The translations under genes were made by a program, and so were the position numbers. Of a stretch of DNA of 64,000 nt, positions 39,793 through 48,582 are shown piece after piece (the stretch's first letter is position 1; every line of letters begins with the position of its first letter). The DNA comes from Rheinheimera texasensis DSM 17496 (GTDB taxonomy: Bacteria > Pseudomonadota > Gammaproteobacteria > Enterobacterales > Alteromonadaceae): assembly GCF_000711985.1 (NCBI RefSeq), contig NZ_KL544005.1, forward strand, positions 41,741 to 105,740, in the 5' to 3' direction. The notes beneath the pieces are model-generated. The model searched no databases and had not been told where the DNA came from. It saw only the letters and a list, made by a program, of their open reading frames with translations.

Positions 39793-41250
39793 TCAGTCAG
39801 CTAATTCCCAGCACAAATGTTTTAATTGCAGATAATCGTTAATGCCATAACGGGAGCCTTCGCGGCCAAATCCGGCGGTACCGACACCACCAAATGGAAT
39901 GCGGGCGTCCGAAATAGCTGTGACGTTAATCCCGACCATGCCGGCTTTCAGCGCGTTAGCCACCCGGTAATTGCGTTTTTCATCGGCGCCAAACAGGTAT
40001 GCCGCCAGGCCACCGTCTGTCTGGTTGGCCAGCTGCAGCGCCGTCTGCTCATCCGCAAAGGTCTGTAGCGTCAACACTGGTCCAAAGATCTCCTGCTGAC
40101 AAATCGTCATGCCCATGTGTACGTCAGAGAGTAGCTGCGGCGCGACAAAATGCCCGATATCAGGCACAAGCGTTTGCCCGCATACCAGCCGAGCGCCAGC
40201 AGCCAAGGCATCGGTAACGAGCTGCTTTACTTTGTCGACGGCGCGTTGGTTAATCAGTGGGCCAATTTGGGTATCCGCCGCAGTGCCAACACCAAGGCGA
40301 AGTGCCATGACTGCAGCCGCGAGCTTTTGCTCCAGAACCTTAGCGATGCGGGAATCGACCAGCACCCGGTTGATACAGACGCAGGTCTGGCCGGCATTGC
40401 GAAACTTCGCCGCCATAATACCGGCAACAGCCGCATCCAGATCAGCGTCGGCAAATACCAGCACCGGCGCATTGCCGCCAAGTTCCAGCGACAGGCGCTT
40501 CAGCGTCGCGGCACTTTGTTGCATCAGCAGACGTCCGACTGCGGTGGAACCGGTAAAACTGACCTTGGCCACTTGCGGCGAAGCAATGAGGTGAGCTGCA
40601 ACCGGATCTGGCGTGGCACAAGGCAGTACCTGGATCACCCCGGCCGGAAAACCAGCCTGCTGTGCCAGTTCTGCCAGCGCCAGTGCTGTCAGTGGCGTGT
40701 ATTCGGACGGCTTGACAATCACCGGGCAACCGGCAGCCAGCGCAGCGCCTAATTTGCGGGTGATCATCGCCGCCGGGAAATTCCACGGCGTCAGCACCAG
40801 CACGACGCCCACAGGTTCCGGAATATTCAGCAGCGTGCGCCCGGCGACACTCGGATGCTGCCAGTCGCCTGCCAGGCGCAGCGCTTCACCGGCGTACCAG
40901 TTGATATAAGAAGCGGCATAGTCAATTTCCGCCCGCGCTTCGGCAAGGGGTTTGCCTTGCTCTGCAGTCAGTAATTGCGCCAGCCATTCACGCTGCTCCA
41001 GCAAAAGCGCATGCCACTTCATCAGTAAGCTTGCCCGCTCGGTTGCGGTACTACGCCGCCACAGCGGTAGGGCTGCAACTGCTGCGTCCAGTGCCTGCTC
41101 AGCGTCAGCGATAGTGGCGCTGCCCACCTGTGCTAACGGCTGGCCCGTTGCCGGATCTGTCACTGTGAAGCTGCTGTCGGCTGACTGCCACCGGCCGGCG
41201 ATCAACAGCGAACAGGGTGGTAAGCGCAGTGCGGACTGAACGGGATGCAT
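39793..41250 (-). CDS. gabD: Succinate-semialdehyde dehydrogenase (GabD-like)
   Basis: A 485-residue NAD(P)-dependent aldehyde dehydrogenase. TPWNFPAAMITRK (about 154-166), FTGSTAVGRLL, catalytic Glu in LELGGNAP (about 255) and catalytic Cys in GQTCVC (about 289) match the succinate-semialdehyde branch that finishes GABA or putrescine breakdown. GGAG lies about 8 nt before the ATG. No GabT or GabP is adjacent. Instead the gene heads a run with the propeller diguanylate cyclase 18 nt downstream. Another short-chain semialdehyde is possible as substrate. Confidence 0.85.
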   Translation of the reverse strand: MHPVQSALRLPPCSLLIAGRWQSADSSFTVTDPATGQPLAQVGSATIADAEQALDAAVAALPLWRRSTATERASLLMKWHALLLEQREWLAQLLTAEQGKPLAEARAEIDYAASYINWYAGEALRLAGDWQHPSVAGRTLLNIPEPVGVVLVLTPWNFPAAMITRKLGAALAAGCPVIVKPSEYTPLTALALAELAQQAGFPAGVIQVLPCATPDPVAAHLIASPQVAKVSFTGSTAVGRLLMQQSAATLKRLSLELGGNAPVLVFADADLDAAVAGIMAAKFRNAGQTCVCINRVLVDSRIAKVLEQKLAAAVMALRLGVGTAADTQIGPLINQRAVDKVKQLVTDALAAGARLVCGQTLVPDIGHFVAPQLLSDVHMGMTICQQEIFGPVLTLQTFADEQTALQLANQTDGGLAAYLFGADEKRNYRVANALKAGMVGINVTAISDARIPFGGVGTAGFGREGSRYGINDYLQLKHLCWELAD

Positions 41251-41301
41251 CAGAAACTCCTGTTATACGACAGCGCGAATCATAACTCTAACCGGCTGGC
41301 A

Positions 41302-41329
41302 AATATAGAAAAAACGCCGAAAAAACCAA
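41302..41329 (-). promoter_or_regulatory. Possible promoter of the gabD / cyclase operon
   Basis: TTGGTT (41329-41324) and TATATT (41307-41302) are spaced by 16 nt on the minus strand, about 50 bp before the gabD ATG and after the grpE terminator. Confidence 0.4.
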
Positions 41330-41400
41330 CGCTGACCACCAGATCTCATCGTTTTCCCCCTGGCGGTTCCAAACGCTGAGGAGGCCAAATCGCAAGCGAA

Positions 41401-41426
41401 AAAAAACCAGCCACAGCTGGTTTTTT
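41401..41426 (-). terminator. grpE terminator
   Basis: An 11-bp stem, AAAAAACCAGC (41401-41411) with GCTGGTTTTTT (41416-41426), loop CACA, lies 17 bp after the grpE stop. Confidence 0.88.
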
Positions 41427-41442
41427 CTGACAAAGCCTTGAA

Positions 41443-42003
41443 TTAATCTGGCTTTTTCGACACACCGACCATCGCCGGGCGCAACAGACGGCCATTTAGT
41501 TCGTAGCCTTTTTGCATCACAAACATCACGGTGTTTGGCGCCAGTTCGGCATTTGGCTGGATCGACATCGCCTGATGGAAATCCGGGTTAAACGGCTGAC
41601 CCTGCGGATCGATTTGCTGCACACCGTATTTAGCCACTGTGTCCAGCAGACCTTTTAACGTCAGCTCGACACCTTCAGCTAAAGCTTTGACTGCTTCGTT
41701 AGCCGGGTCGATGAAACCTAAAGAACGTTCCAGGTTGTCCAGCGCCGGTAATAAATCACCGGCAAATTTTTCCAGCGCAAATTTATGCGCTTTCTCCACG
41801 TCCTGCGCAGCACGACGTTTCATATTCTCGGCTTCTGCCCGCACCCGCAGCGCTAAATCAGTCTGCTCGGCGGCTGTCGCACGGGCTTTTTCCAGCTCAG
41901 CTTCGAGCTTAGCAATAATCTGTTGTTCATCAGACAGTTGCACTTGCTCTTGCTCAACCTGCTGTTCCTGTTCTGCGCTTTGTACCTTGTCTTGCTCGTT
42001 CAT
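41443..42003 (-). CDS. grpE: Nucleotide exchange factor GrpE
   Basis: GrpE releases ADP from DnaK. The 186-residue protein has a Gln/Glu-rich N-terminal tail, a long coiled coil (about 25-70, with [20 protein letters not shown]) and the C-terminal beta domain ([30 protein letters not shown]). It lies 42 bp after hrcA and has its own sigma-32 promoter overlapping the hrcA 3' end. In E. coli grpE also neighbours nadK, but without hrcA between. Confidence 0.97.
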   Translation of the reverse strand: MNEQDKVQSAEQEQQVEQEQVQLSDEQQIIAKLEAELEKARATAAEQTDLALRVRAEAENMKRRAAQDVEKAHKFALEKFAGDLLPALDNLERSLGFIDPANEAVKALAEGVELTLKGLLDTVAKYGVQQIDPQGQPFNPDFHQAMSIQPNAELAPNTVMFVMQKGYELNGRLLRPAMVGVSKKPD

Positions 42004-42033
42004 TGCTTACTTACTCCGAAATGAATGCGGCTA

Positions 42034-42061
42034 TTATGGGGATTGTCACGGCTGATTCAAG
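42034..42061 (-). promoter_or_regulatory. Sigma-32 promoter of grpE
   Basis: CTTGAA (42061-42056) and CCCCATAA (42041-42034) are spaced by 14 nt on the minus strand, a near-consensus RpoH promoter. The -35 lies inside the last codons of hrcA. Confidence 0.82.
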
Positions 42062-43053
42062 TGCTTTGATAGCTGTAAACCAACCGCTTCGACCAACGGG
42101 ATGAGATGGGCATAATGCATCCGGCTGGGTCCAAGCAGCGCCAGCACCCGGTGCGGCTGCGCCTGATATCGCAATGCGATGATACTGACGTTGTGTAATT
42201 CACTGAGGCCAGACTCGCGGCCCAAAATCAGTTTGGTGCACTGGTCCTGCAGCACTGGCGATAACATTTGCAGCAAACAAGCTGGCTGCTCCAGCAACTG
42301 CACCACTTGTTGCAACGCAGCGTCGGGCTGATATTCAGCTTCCTGCAGTAAATGGTGCTGACCGTAAACCAGCGGCTGGTTTTGTTGCATTTCATCAAGG
42401 CTGAGCTGCGCCATCACATCCAGCAGAAGCGGCTCGACATCGCCCCCCTCGGCGCGGGCCATAATAGCCAGTCGCCCTATCGCATCCGGCCAGCACTGGC
42501 CGCATAAGGCAGCATTGAGCACACAAAGACTGCGGCTTAAGGTTTGTTGCGTGATATCTGACTGTTGTGCCAGCACCCGGTGCAGCACATCACCTTCGGC
42601 GTCAATCACCACCAGCAAGAGCTTATCCATCGCCAGGCGCACCAGTTCGGCTTGCCGAATCACCCTTCCCCCGGCCTTCGGCGGGCTTAACAGGCTGACC
42701 AGACCGGTTAAGTTGGCCAGCAACTGCCCGGCGCGCTGGATCAGCACAGAAGGTGGCAACTGCGGCAACAAAGTCTGCTGAATTTCATTGAGCCAGCGCT
42801 GTGGCACTGGTTCAAGTTGTAGCATTTTGTCGATAAACAGCCGGATACCCTGTGTGGTCGGAATACGACCAGCCGAGGTGTGCGGTGAGCGGATCAGCCC
42901 CATCTGCTCCAACTGCACCATGGTATTGCGTACAGTCGCAGAGCTAACCTGTAACCCGCCCTGCTCAGAAATAAATTTCGACGAAACCGGGGCACCATCA
43001 CTCAGGTACTGCTCAACAATGAGTTTCAGAATCAGCTCGGGCCGGCTTAGCAT
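42046..43053 (-). CDS. hrcA: Heat-inducible transcription repressor HrcA
   Basis: HrcA represses heat-shock genes through CIRCE operators in many bacteria and needs GroEL for activity. The 335-residue protein has the N-terminal winged helix ([21 protein letters not shown], about 11-31; [31 protein letters not shown]), then the GAF-like middle and C-terminal regions. It precedes grpE. Most enterobacteria lack it. No CIRCE was seen upstream of hrcA, grpE or dnaK, so its targets probably lie outside the window (for example groESL). Confidence 0.93.
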   Translation of the reverse strand: MLSRPELILKLIVEQYLSDGAPVSSKFISEQGGLQVSSATVRNTMVQLEQMGLIRSPHTSAGRIPTTQGIRLFIDKMLQLEPVPQRWLNEIQQTLLPQLPPSVLIQRAGQLLANLTGLVSLLSPPKAGGRVIRQAELVRLAMDKLLLVVIDAEGDVLHRVLAQQSDITQQTLSRSLCVLNAALCGQCWPDAIGRLAIMARAEGGDVEPLLLDVMAQLSLDEMQQNQPLVYGQHHLLQEAEYQPDAALQQVVQLLEQPACLLQMLSPVLQDQCTKLILGRESGLSELHNVSIIALRYQAQPHRVLALLGPSRMHYAHLIPLVEAVGLQLSKHLNQP

Positions 43054-43089
43054 CAGGGTATTTGCTCATGCAATTAAAAGACCTGTCTA

Positions 43090-43116
43090 TAGTGGGGATA
43101 TCAGCGGAAAAATCAA
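43090..43116 (-). promoter_or_regulatory. Possible sigma-32 promoter of hrcA
   Basis: TTGATT (43116-43111) and CCCCACTA (43097-43090) are spaced by 13 nt on the minus strand. The -10 is good and the -35 partial. It lies 37 bp before the hrcA ATG in the divergent hrcA/nadK region. Confidence 0.45.
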
Positions 43117-43219
43117 TGACCCGAACAGTAATACCGCGGCAATAGGGCTAAGGAAAGGCTGGCAGCTGAAGAACATGCTTTGTATACTCGGCGCAAATAC
43201 TCTAAGCGGAACGCGCTGC

Positions 43220-44101
43220 ATGACCCCCAGTTTTCGCACCATTGGCCTTATCGGCAAACCCAATCATCAGGGCGCAAATCACACGCTGGTTAGCCTGTAC
43301 CATTTTCTCAGTAAATATGATGTACGGGTCCTGGTTGAAGAACGGGTTGCTGCAACCTTAGGGCTGCCGGACGCAGAAGCGGCTGATTTGGTGGATTTGG
43401 GCAAACAATGTGATCTGGCCATTGTGGTCGGTGGCGACGGTAATATGCTGGGCGCTGCGCGGGTGCTGGCTCGCTTTGGCGTGGCGGTGCTTGGTGTCAA
43501 CCGCGGCAATCTCGGTTTTTTAACTGACCTATCGCCGGAGAGTTTTCAGGTGCCTTTGGCCGAAGTGCTGGCCGGCCAGTTTGTCACGGAAAAACGTAAT
43601 CTGCTCGAAATCGAGGTGCACCGTAACGATACGATTAAAAGCAGCAACAGCGCGGTCAACGAAGCGGTGCTACATGCCGACAAAGTCGCGCATATGATTG
43701 AATTTGAAGCCTATATCAACAACGAGTTTGTGTTCAGTCAACGCAGCGACGGCCTGATTGTCAGCACCCCCACCGGCTCTACGGCTTATTCATTGTCCGG
43801 CGGCGGACCGATTTTAACGCCGGAGCTGGACGCGATGAGCCTGGTGCCGATGTTTCCGCACACGCTCAGCAGCCGACCGCTGGTCGTCGCCGGCACTAGT
43901 GAAATTAGGTTGAAAGTGGCGCCGAGTAACGACGCTCACCTGCAAATCAGCTGCGACAGCCATGTGATCCTTGCGGTGATGCCGGGTGACCAAATTGTGA
44001 TCCGCAAACATCCAAAACCACTGATCCTGGTGCATCCACCGGGCTACAGTTATTTCCATGTGTTGCGTAATAAGCTGGGCTGGGGATCTAAGCTCTATTA
44101 A
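43220..44101 (+). CDS. nadK: NAD kinase
   Basis: NadK phosphorylates NAD to NADP. The 293-residue protein has [11 protein letters not shown] (about 72-82), [11 protein letters not shown] and [17 protein letters not shown], all diagnostic. I start at ATG 43220 ([14 protein letters not shown]). The open frame extends upstream into hrcA on the other strand, but that part has no NadK similarity. The Shine-Dalgarno is weak. recN follows on the same strand with its own SOS operator. Confidence 0.97.
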   Translation: MTPSFRTIGLIGKPNHQGANHTLVSLYHFLSKYDVRVLVEERVAATLGLPDAEAADLVDLGKQCDLAIVVGGDGNMLGAARVLARFGVAVLGVNRGNLGFLTDLSPESFQVPLAEVLAGQFVTEKRNLLEIEVHRNDTIKSSNSAVNEAVLHADKVAHMIEFEAYINNEFVFSQRSDGLIVSTPTGSTAYSLSGGGPILTPELDAMSLVPMFPHTLSSRPLVVAGTSEIRLKVAPSNDAHLQISCDSHVILAVMPGDQIVIRKHPKPLILVHPPGYSYFHVLRNKLGWGSKLY

Positions 44102-44149
44102 TCAACATGTTATAAATTATTTCGCTACACAGCTTGTCAGTCAGAAAAA

Positions 44150-44169
44150 CACTGTATAAATTAACAGTC
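44150..44169 (+). promoter_or_regulatory. LexA box upstream of recN
   Basis: CTG-TATAAATTAA-CAG (44152-44167) fits the CTG-N10-CAG SOS box, with an A/T-rich core. It lies 28 bp before the recN ATG. Confidence 0.85.
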
Positions 44170-44194
44170 ATTATTCACTATGACTGGAACTGAC

Positions 44195-45862
44195 ATGCTG
44201 ACCCATCTTCACATCAGTAACTTCGCGATAGTGCGCGCGCTGGAAATCGAATGGCAAGCCGGGATGACCACCATCACCGGCGAAACCGGCGCCGGTAAAT
44301 CGATCTCACTCGATGCTTTAGCACTGTGCCTCGGTGAACGCGCGGACGGCATGGCTGTACGACCTGGCGCTGATAAAGCCGATTTAGTCGCTACCTTTGA
44401 TATCAGCAGCTTACCTTCTGCGCAACAATGGTTGCAGGAACAAGACCTTGCGATGGGGCAAGAATGTATAGTCCGGCGGGTCATTGGTCAGGAAGGTCGC
44501 TCGCGGGGTTATATCAACGGCGTACAGGTGCCGGCACAGCAACTCAAAGCGCTCGGGCAGCATCTGCTCAGCATTCATGGTCAGCATGCCCATCAGCAAC
44601 TACTGAAAAATGATTATCAGCGCCAGTTACTGGACGCCTTTGCCGCACATCCGGATTTACTGGCTGCCTGCAAACAACAATGGAAACAGGCCCAGCAGTT
44701 AAAAGCCGAATATCAGGCATTGCAGCAAAACCAGCAGCAACGCGAAGCGCAGCGGCAATTGCTGGAGTATCAGGTGGCTGAGCTTGATCAATTCGCGCCA
44801 CAGCCAGACGAATTCGTTGCTTTAGAAGCAGAACATCAGCGACTCAGCCACAGTTCTGGCCTGATCCAGAGCAGCCAGCTGGCATTGCAGTTGCTGTACG
44901 ACAATGATGAATCGAACAGCTATGCCATGCTGCGTCAGGCGAGCTTTGAAGTCAGCCACAGCGCTGCCATCGACAGTCAGCTGTGCCCGGTTGAACAAAT
45001 GCTGCAGGAAGCACTGGTGCAGATTGAAGAAGCCAGCCGCGAACTGCGTCGATATGCCGAGCGGGTTGAAGTGGATCCTGAACGTTTAATGGAGATTGAC
45101 CAGCGGCTGAGCCAATGGCTGAATCTGAGCCGCAAACACCAAATCGCGCCGGATACCTTGCCACTGCATCATCAGCTGCTCAGCCAGCAATTACAGGAAC
45201 TGGCCGGTGACGACGAGCGGCTGGTTGAACTGGAACTGCATATTCAGCAAGCACTTCGTGAATTCAGCAGCAGTGCTGAGCAGTTAAGCAAAAGCCGGCA
45301 ACAGGCAGCGCTCGAGCTCTCCGCCCGTATCGCCGGCAGTATGGCTGACTTAAGTATGCACAATGCCCGCTTCCATATAGACGTACAGCCACAGGCGCCG
45401 GAGCGGGCTAACGGCTACGGCTGGGATCAGATTGAATTTCTGGTCAGCACCAACCCGGGCCAGCCGTTACAACCCTTAGACAAAGTTGCATCGGGCGGTG
45501 AATTGTCGCGCATCAGTCTGGCCGTACAGGTCATTCTGGCAGACAAAGTCACCACGCCAACGCTGATTTTCGATGAAGTGGACGTCGGTATCAGCGGGCC
45601 TGTCGCCGCAGGTGTCGGACGCATGTTGCGTCAGCTTGGCAGCAGTACCCAGCTCATTTGTGTCACCCACTTACCGCAAGTGGCGAGCCAAGGCCATCAG
45701 CAGCTCTTTGTTGAGAAGTACACCGACGGTATCCATACCGAAACTCGTATGCGGGCACTCACCGATGATGAACGGGTACAGGAGATCGCCAGACTGCTGG
45801 CCGGTGAAAACGTCAGCGCGCATGCAATTGCCAACGCCCGCGAACTTTTATGCACGCCATAA
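44195..45862 (+). CDS. recN: DNA repair protein RecN
   Basis: RecN is an SMC-like ATPase for double-strand break repair. The 555 residues include Walker A (TGETGAGKSISLDAL, about 29-43), a long Gln-rich coiled coil (about 140-375) and the C-terminal ABC half (DKVASGGELSRISLAVQVIL signature, IFDEVDVGISG Walker B). I choose ATG 44195 (MLTHLHISNFAIV), which aligns with the family start and has GGA upstream; an in-frame ATG at 44180 adds five residues. A LexA box precedes it, so SOS induction is expected. Confidence 0.96.
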   Translation: MLTHLHISNFAIVRALEIEWQAGMTTITGETGAGKSISLDALALCLGERADGMAVRPGADKADLVATFDISSLPSAQQWLQEQDLAMGQECIVRRVIGQEGRSRGYINGVQVPAQQLKALGQHLLSIHGQHAHQQLLKNDYQRQLLDAFAAHPDLLAACKQQWKQAQQLKAEYQALQQNQQQREAQRQLLEYQVAELDQFAPQPDEFVALEAEHQRLSHSSGLIQSSQLALQLLYDNDESNSYAMLRQASFEVSHSAAIDSQLCPVEQMLQEALVQIEEASRELRRYAERVEVDPERLMEIDQRLSQWLNLSRKHQIAPDTLPLHHQLLSQQLQELAGDDERLVELELHIQQALREFSSSAEQLSKSRQQAALELSARIAGSMADLSMHNARFHIDVQPQAPERANGYGWDQIEFLVSTNPGQPLQPLDKVASGGELSRISLAVQVILADKVTTPTLIFDEVDVGISGPVAAGVGRMLRQLGSSTQLICVTHLPQVASQGHQQLFVEKYTDGIHTETRMRALTDDERVQEIARLLAGENVSAHAIANARELLCTP

Positions 45863-45991
45863 GTCAGAACAGCGCTGCAGCAAAAGGCTGCAGCTTCTGA
45901 CAAGTTCTGCAGCGCAGCACTTTAATCTTGGCCGGCGCTTGCGGTATGATGCCGGTCACTTTGCTAACTAAAGCTGATAATGAAGAGAATT

Positions 45992-46357
45992 ATGCGCGAG
46001 TTGACGTTAAAAAAAGCCGGAGCCTGGCTGTTCGCCTCTGGCCTGATGCTGTCCTTGACAGCTTGCAGCAGCTGGATTTACCGGATCGACGTACCACAAG
46101 GTAACTTTCTGGAGCAAAAAGATATCGACAAGCTGCGCATCCAGATGAGCAAAGAACAAGTGCAGTACGTACTTGGCAACCCTGTGGCGGAGAACAGCTT
46201 CGAAGACAATACCTGGCATTATTTTTACGCGCTGCAAGGCGGCCGCGGTGACAATTTCAAAAAGCAGCTGGTGCTGAATTTCCAAAACGGCAAGCTGGCG
46301 AAAATGAGCGGCGATTTTGACGTGCCAAAAGAATTTAATGTACCGCTTGACCAATAA
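45992..46357 (+). CDS. bamE: Outer membrane assembly lipoprotein BamE
   Basis: BamE is a small lipoprotein of the BAM complex that inserts beta-barrel proteins. The 121-residue protein has a lipoprotein signal (lipobox LTAC, Cys near 25) and the SmpA/OmlA domain (QGNFLEQKDIDKLRIQMSKEQVQYVLGNPV). ATG 45992 has GAGA upstream; an ATG four codons earlier is possible. recN-bamE is a conserved order. A strong terminator follows. Confidence 0.95.
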   Translation: MRELTLKKAGAWLFASGLMLSLTACSSWIYRIDVPQGNFLEQKDIDKLRIQMSKEQVQYVLGNPVAENSFEDNTWHYFYALQGGRGDNFKKQLVLNFQNGKLAKMSGDFDVPKEFNVPLDQ

Positions 46358-46381
46358 CATTGCCGGCGACCGGTGCTGTTA

Positions 46382-46420
46382 AAACAACAAACCCGCTGAA
46401 ACAGCGGGTTTGTTGTTTTT
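46382..46420. terminator. Strong bidirectional terminator, bamE / rnfH
   Basis: A 17-bp perfect stem, 46382-46398 with 46402-46418 (core AACCCGCTG / CAGCGGGTT), loop AAA, with T tails, lies between convergent genes. Confidence 0.93.
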
Positions 46421-46447
46421 GTGGGTCAGACTTATTGACTAGCCCTG

Positions 46448-46822
46448 TCAGTGCGAAGCCTCTGTATCGGCGTCGTCGTGATCGCGGCTTTGATGCTGCT
46501 GCGGCCGGCCGCCAGTGACTTTATCGGCACGCCCTTCTTCTTTGGCTTTATCGGCGCGACGTTTACGCATATCTTTCGGGTCAGCAATCAGAGGCCGGTA
46601 AATCTCAATCCGGTCGCCGGCAGTCAAGCTGTCTTCCAACCGCACGGTGCGACTCCAGATCCCAACTTTGTTCTGCGTCAGGTCAATTTCCGGATACATC
46701 CGTAAAATCCCTGAACTTTCAATCGCCTGACGCACTGTGGCATCCACTGGCACACTGACACTGAGCAGCGTCTGGCGCTGTGGCAGCGCAAAAGCCACTT
46801 CAATCAAAATCACATCAGCCAT
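46448..46822 (-). CDS. rnfH: RnfH-family ubiquitin-like protein (UPF0125)
   Basis: A 124-residue protein. The first 90 residues form a beta-grasp domain (MADVILIEVAFALPQRQ, AGDRIEIYRPLIADPKDMRKRRA). A charged, Gln/Asp-rich tail follows. Also called RatB; its role is unknown. I start at ATG 46822 with GGAG 7 nt upstream, which overlaps the ratA end by 8 nt. The frame opens four codons earlier. Confidence 0.9.
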   Translation of the reverse strand: MADVILIEVAFALPQRQTLLSVSVPVDATVRQAIESSGILRMYPEIDLTQNKVGIWSRTVRLEDSLTAGDRIEIYRPLIADPKDMRKRRADKAKEEGRADKVTGGRPQQHQSRDHDDADTEASH

Positions 46823-47258
46823 GAGACACTCCATAAACCTGCTTGGCTCTGTTGGTGAATGCCTGCACCATCACGCCAGTCAGCTCGTTGAAAATCTTAC
46901 CAAATGCGAATTCGATGAGCTTGCTGGAGAACTCAAACTCCAGTTCCAGCACCACTTTGCAGGCCTGATCGTTCAGCGGGACAAAACGCCAGCCGCCACG
47001 CAGAAATTTAAAAGGCCCATCAACCAGTTCCATACCAATGCGCTGAAACGGCTCTAAAGTATTGCGGGTGGTGAAACTTTGGGTGATACCGGCTTTACTG
47101 ATATCCAGCCGCGCCGTTTGCTGCTGTTCAGTAGCGCTCAGCACCACCGCATGGCTGCAACCCGGTAAAAATTGCGGATATGACGGAACATCATTAACCA
47201 GTTGATACATCTGTTGGCAGCTGTAAAAAACCAGCGCGCTGCGCTCAATTTGTGGCAT
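46815..47258 (-). CDS. ratA: RatA / COQ10-type START-domain protein
   Basis: A 147-residue polyketide cyclase/START-like protein (MPQIERSALVFYSCQQMYQLVNDVPSYPQFLPGC; GPFKFLRGGWRF). E. coli RatA was described as a toxin that blocks ribosome subunit association; eukaryotic homologues bind coenzyme Q. I use ATG 47258 with GGAG about 7 nt upstream. It is divergent from smpB and overlaps rnfH, as in E. coli. Confidence 0.93.
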   Translation of the reverse strand: MPQIERSALVFYSCQQMYQLVNDVPSYPQFLPGCSHAVVLSATEQQQTARLDISKAGITQSFTTRNTLEPFQRIGMELVDGPFKFLRGGWRFVPLNDQACKVVLELEFEFSSKLIEFAFGKIFNELTGVMVQAFTNRAKQVYGVSHG

Positions 47259-47372
47259 ACTCACTCCCCTGGATCAGGTCGGCGATTGTAACAGATCCTG
47301 CCCCTGTCACAAGTTTTCACGGCAGCAACACAGGCTGTGTTGTTTAGGCCCGCAAGTCTTCTCTGAGTTAGC

Positions 47373-47852
47373 ATGACTAAGAAAAAAAACCAAAATGAGG
47401 GCGGCACTATCGCCCTGAACCGCAAAGCCCGCCACGAATACTCGCTCGAAGACCGCTTCGAAGGTGGTATGGCGCTGCAAGGCTGGGAAATCAAAAGTAT
47501 TCGCCAGGGTAAAGCCAATATCGCCGATTCCTACGTCATCATCAAAGACGGCGAAGCTTATTTATTTGGTGCCATCATTCAGCCGCTGAACAGCGCGTCC
47601 AGTCATGTGGTTTGTGACCCGGAGCGTTCACGCAAGCTGCTGTTGAATAAACGCGAAATCAACAAATTGATTGGCGCCAAAGAACGTGACGGCTACACCA
47701 TGGTCGCGACAGCCATGTACTGGAAAGGCCCCTGGGTAAAACTAGAGTTCTATCTGGCCAAAGGTAAACGCGAATTCGACAAGCGCGACGACATTAAAGA
47801 CCGCGACTGGTCACGCGAAAAAGAACGGATGATGAAGCATTCCAAGCGGTGA
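47373..47852 (+). CDS. smpB: SsrA-binding protein SmpB
   Basis: SmpB carries tmRNA to stalled ribosomes. The 159-residue protein opens with the Lys-rich [23 protein letters not shown], has the [14 protein letters not shown] core, and ends in the basic tail [12 protein letters not shown] that enters the mRNA channel. The tmRNA gene follows 154 bp downstream on the same strand. Confidence 0.98.
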   Translation: MTKKKNQNEGGTIALNRKARHEYSLEDRFEGGMALQGWEIKSIRQGKANIADSYVIIKDGEAYLFGAIIQPLNSASSHVVCDPERSRKLLLNKREINKLIGAKERDGYTMVATAMYWKGPWVKLEFYLAKGKREFDKRDDIKDRDWSREKERMMKHSKR

Positions 47853-47940
47853 TTTAATCTGCCAGCGCTTGAAACTGGCGAATTGATCACCACTTAGATG
47901 TTAAGCAGCACAGAAAGGCAGCAAAGCACTAAAGCAACGC

Positions 47941-47969
47941 TTGCCGCAACATGCTGCAGGGCATAGAAT
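47941..47969 (+). promoter_or_regulatory. ssrA promoter
   Basis: TTGCCG (47941-47946) and TAGAAT (47964-47969) are spaced by 17 nt, 38 bp before the mature tmRNA end. Two small hairpins follow (47957-47975 and 47981-47996), probably in the precursor leader. Confidence 0.6.
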
Positions 47970-48006
47970 GCCCTGGTTACTGAAGCGTTCGCTTCACGAA
48001 GAATTC

Positions 48007-48364
48007 GGGGCTGATACTGGATTCGACGGGATTCACGAACTCCTAAGTGCATGCCGAGGGGCGGTTGGCCTCGTAAAAAGCCGCAAAAAAGTAGTCGCAA
48101 ACGACGAAACATACGCAATCGCTGCCTAATAAGCAGTAGATGCTCTCCCCCCCGCGCATGCCTGTAAGCCGGGATTTTGGGAGATCACCCCTAACAGGAT
48201 CGCATGGCGGCTTTGTCCGGAGCCAAGATGCTAAAACCAATCGGACTCGCCCAACGATAGCCTGCCATTCGGCGCTCCTAGGGTTAACCAAATGAATGGA
48301 TAAGCATGTAGTACTGAAGACGTAGGTTTTTCGGACGGGGGTTCAAATCCCCCCAGCTCCACCA
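48007..48364 (+). ncRNA. ssrA: tmRNA (ssrA)
   Basis: tmRNA frees ribosomes stalled on broken mRNAs and tags the peptide for proteolysis. It begins GGGGCTGATACTGGATTCGAC and ends with the tRNA-Ala-like T arm and CCAGCTCCACCA. The tag frame starts at GCA 48097 and encodes ANDETYAIAA, followed by TAA TAA (48127-48132). The length of 358 nt is typical. Limits were set by comparison with the remembered E. coli sequence. Confidence 0.97.
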
Positions 48365-48381
48365 ACAAGCCGAGAGGCAAT

Positions 48382-48414
48382 AAAAACCCTAAGGATCAAC
48401 ACCTTAGGGTTTTT
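48382..48414 (+). terminator. ssrA terminator
   Basis: A 13-bp perfect stem, AAAAACCCTAAGG (48382-48394) with CCTTAGGGTTTTT (48402-48414), then CTTTTTT. It starts 18 bp after the CCA end. Confidence 0.9.
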
Positions 48415-48427
48415 CTTTTTTGGGTTT

Positions 48428-48466
48428 CGTAGACCCTTTTTGTAGACCATCTGTAATGATTAGACC
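48428..48466 (+). other. Three TAGACC direct repeats beside the tmRNA 3' end
   Basis: TAGACC occurs at 48430-48435, 48443-48448 and 48461-48466. The first two sit in the longer match GTAGACC. The tmRNA 3' end is a common tyrosine-integrase target, and such repeats could be arm sites left by a lost or not yet inserted island. No integrase gene is in the window. Confidence 0.3.
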
Positions 48467-48582
48467 AGGCTCCAGTCCATTTCAGGGCTTTTTTTAACCA
48501 CAGTTTTCAATCATGATGGCGCAAGGCTGCTGTTAAACTTTCAACTCATAAACGCGGCCCCGAAAAATCAGGGAGAGATAGG

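Noticed and set aside
42788-43219. N-terminal extension of nadK by 144 codons
   Set aside because: The extra codons lie opposite hrcA and its promoter; NadK similarity begins at the ATG at 43220.
43054-43219. CIRCE operator upstream of hrcA
   Set aside because: Looked for TTAGCACTC/GAGTGCTAA inverted repeats on both strands here and before grpE and dnaK; none seen.
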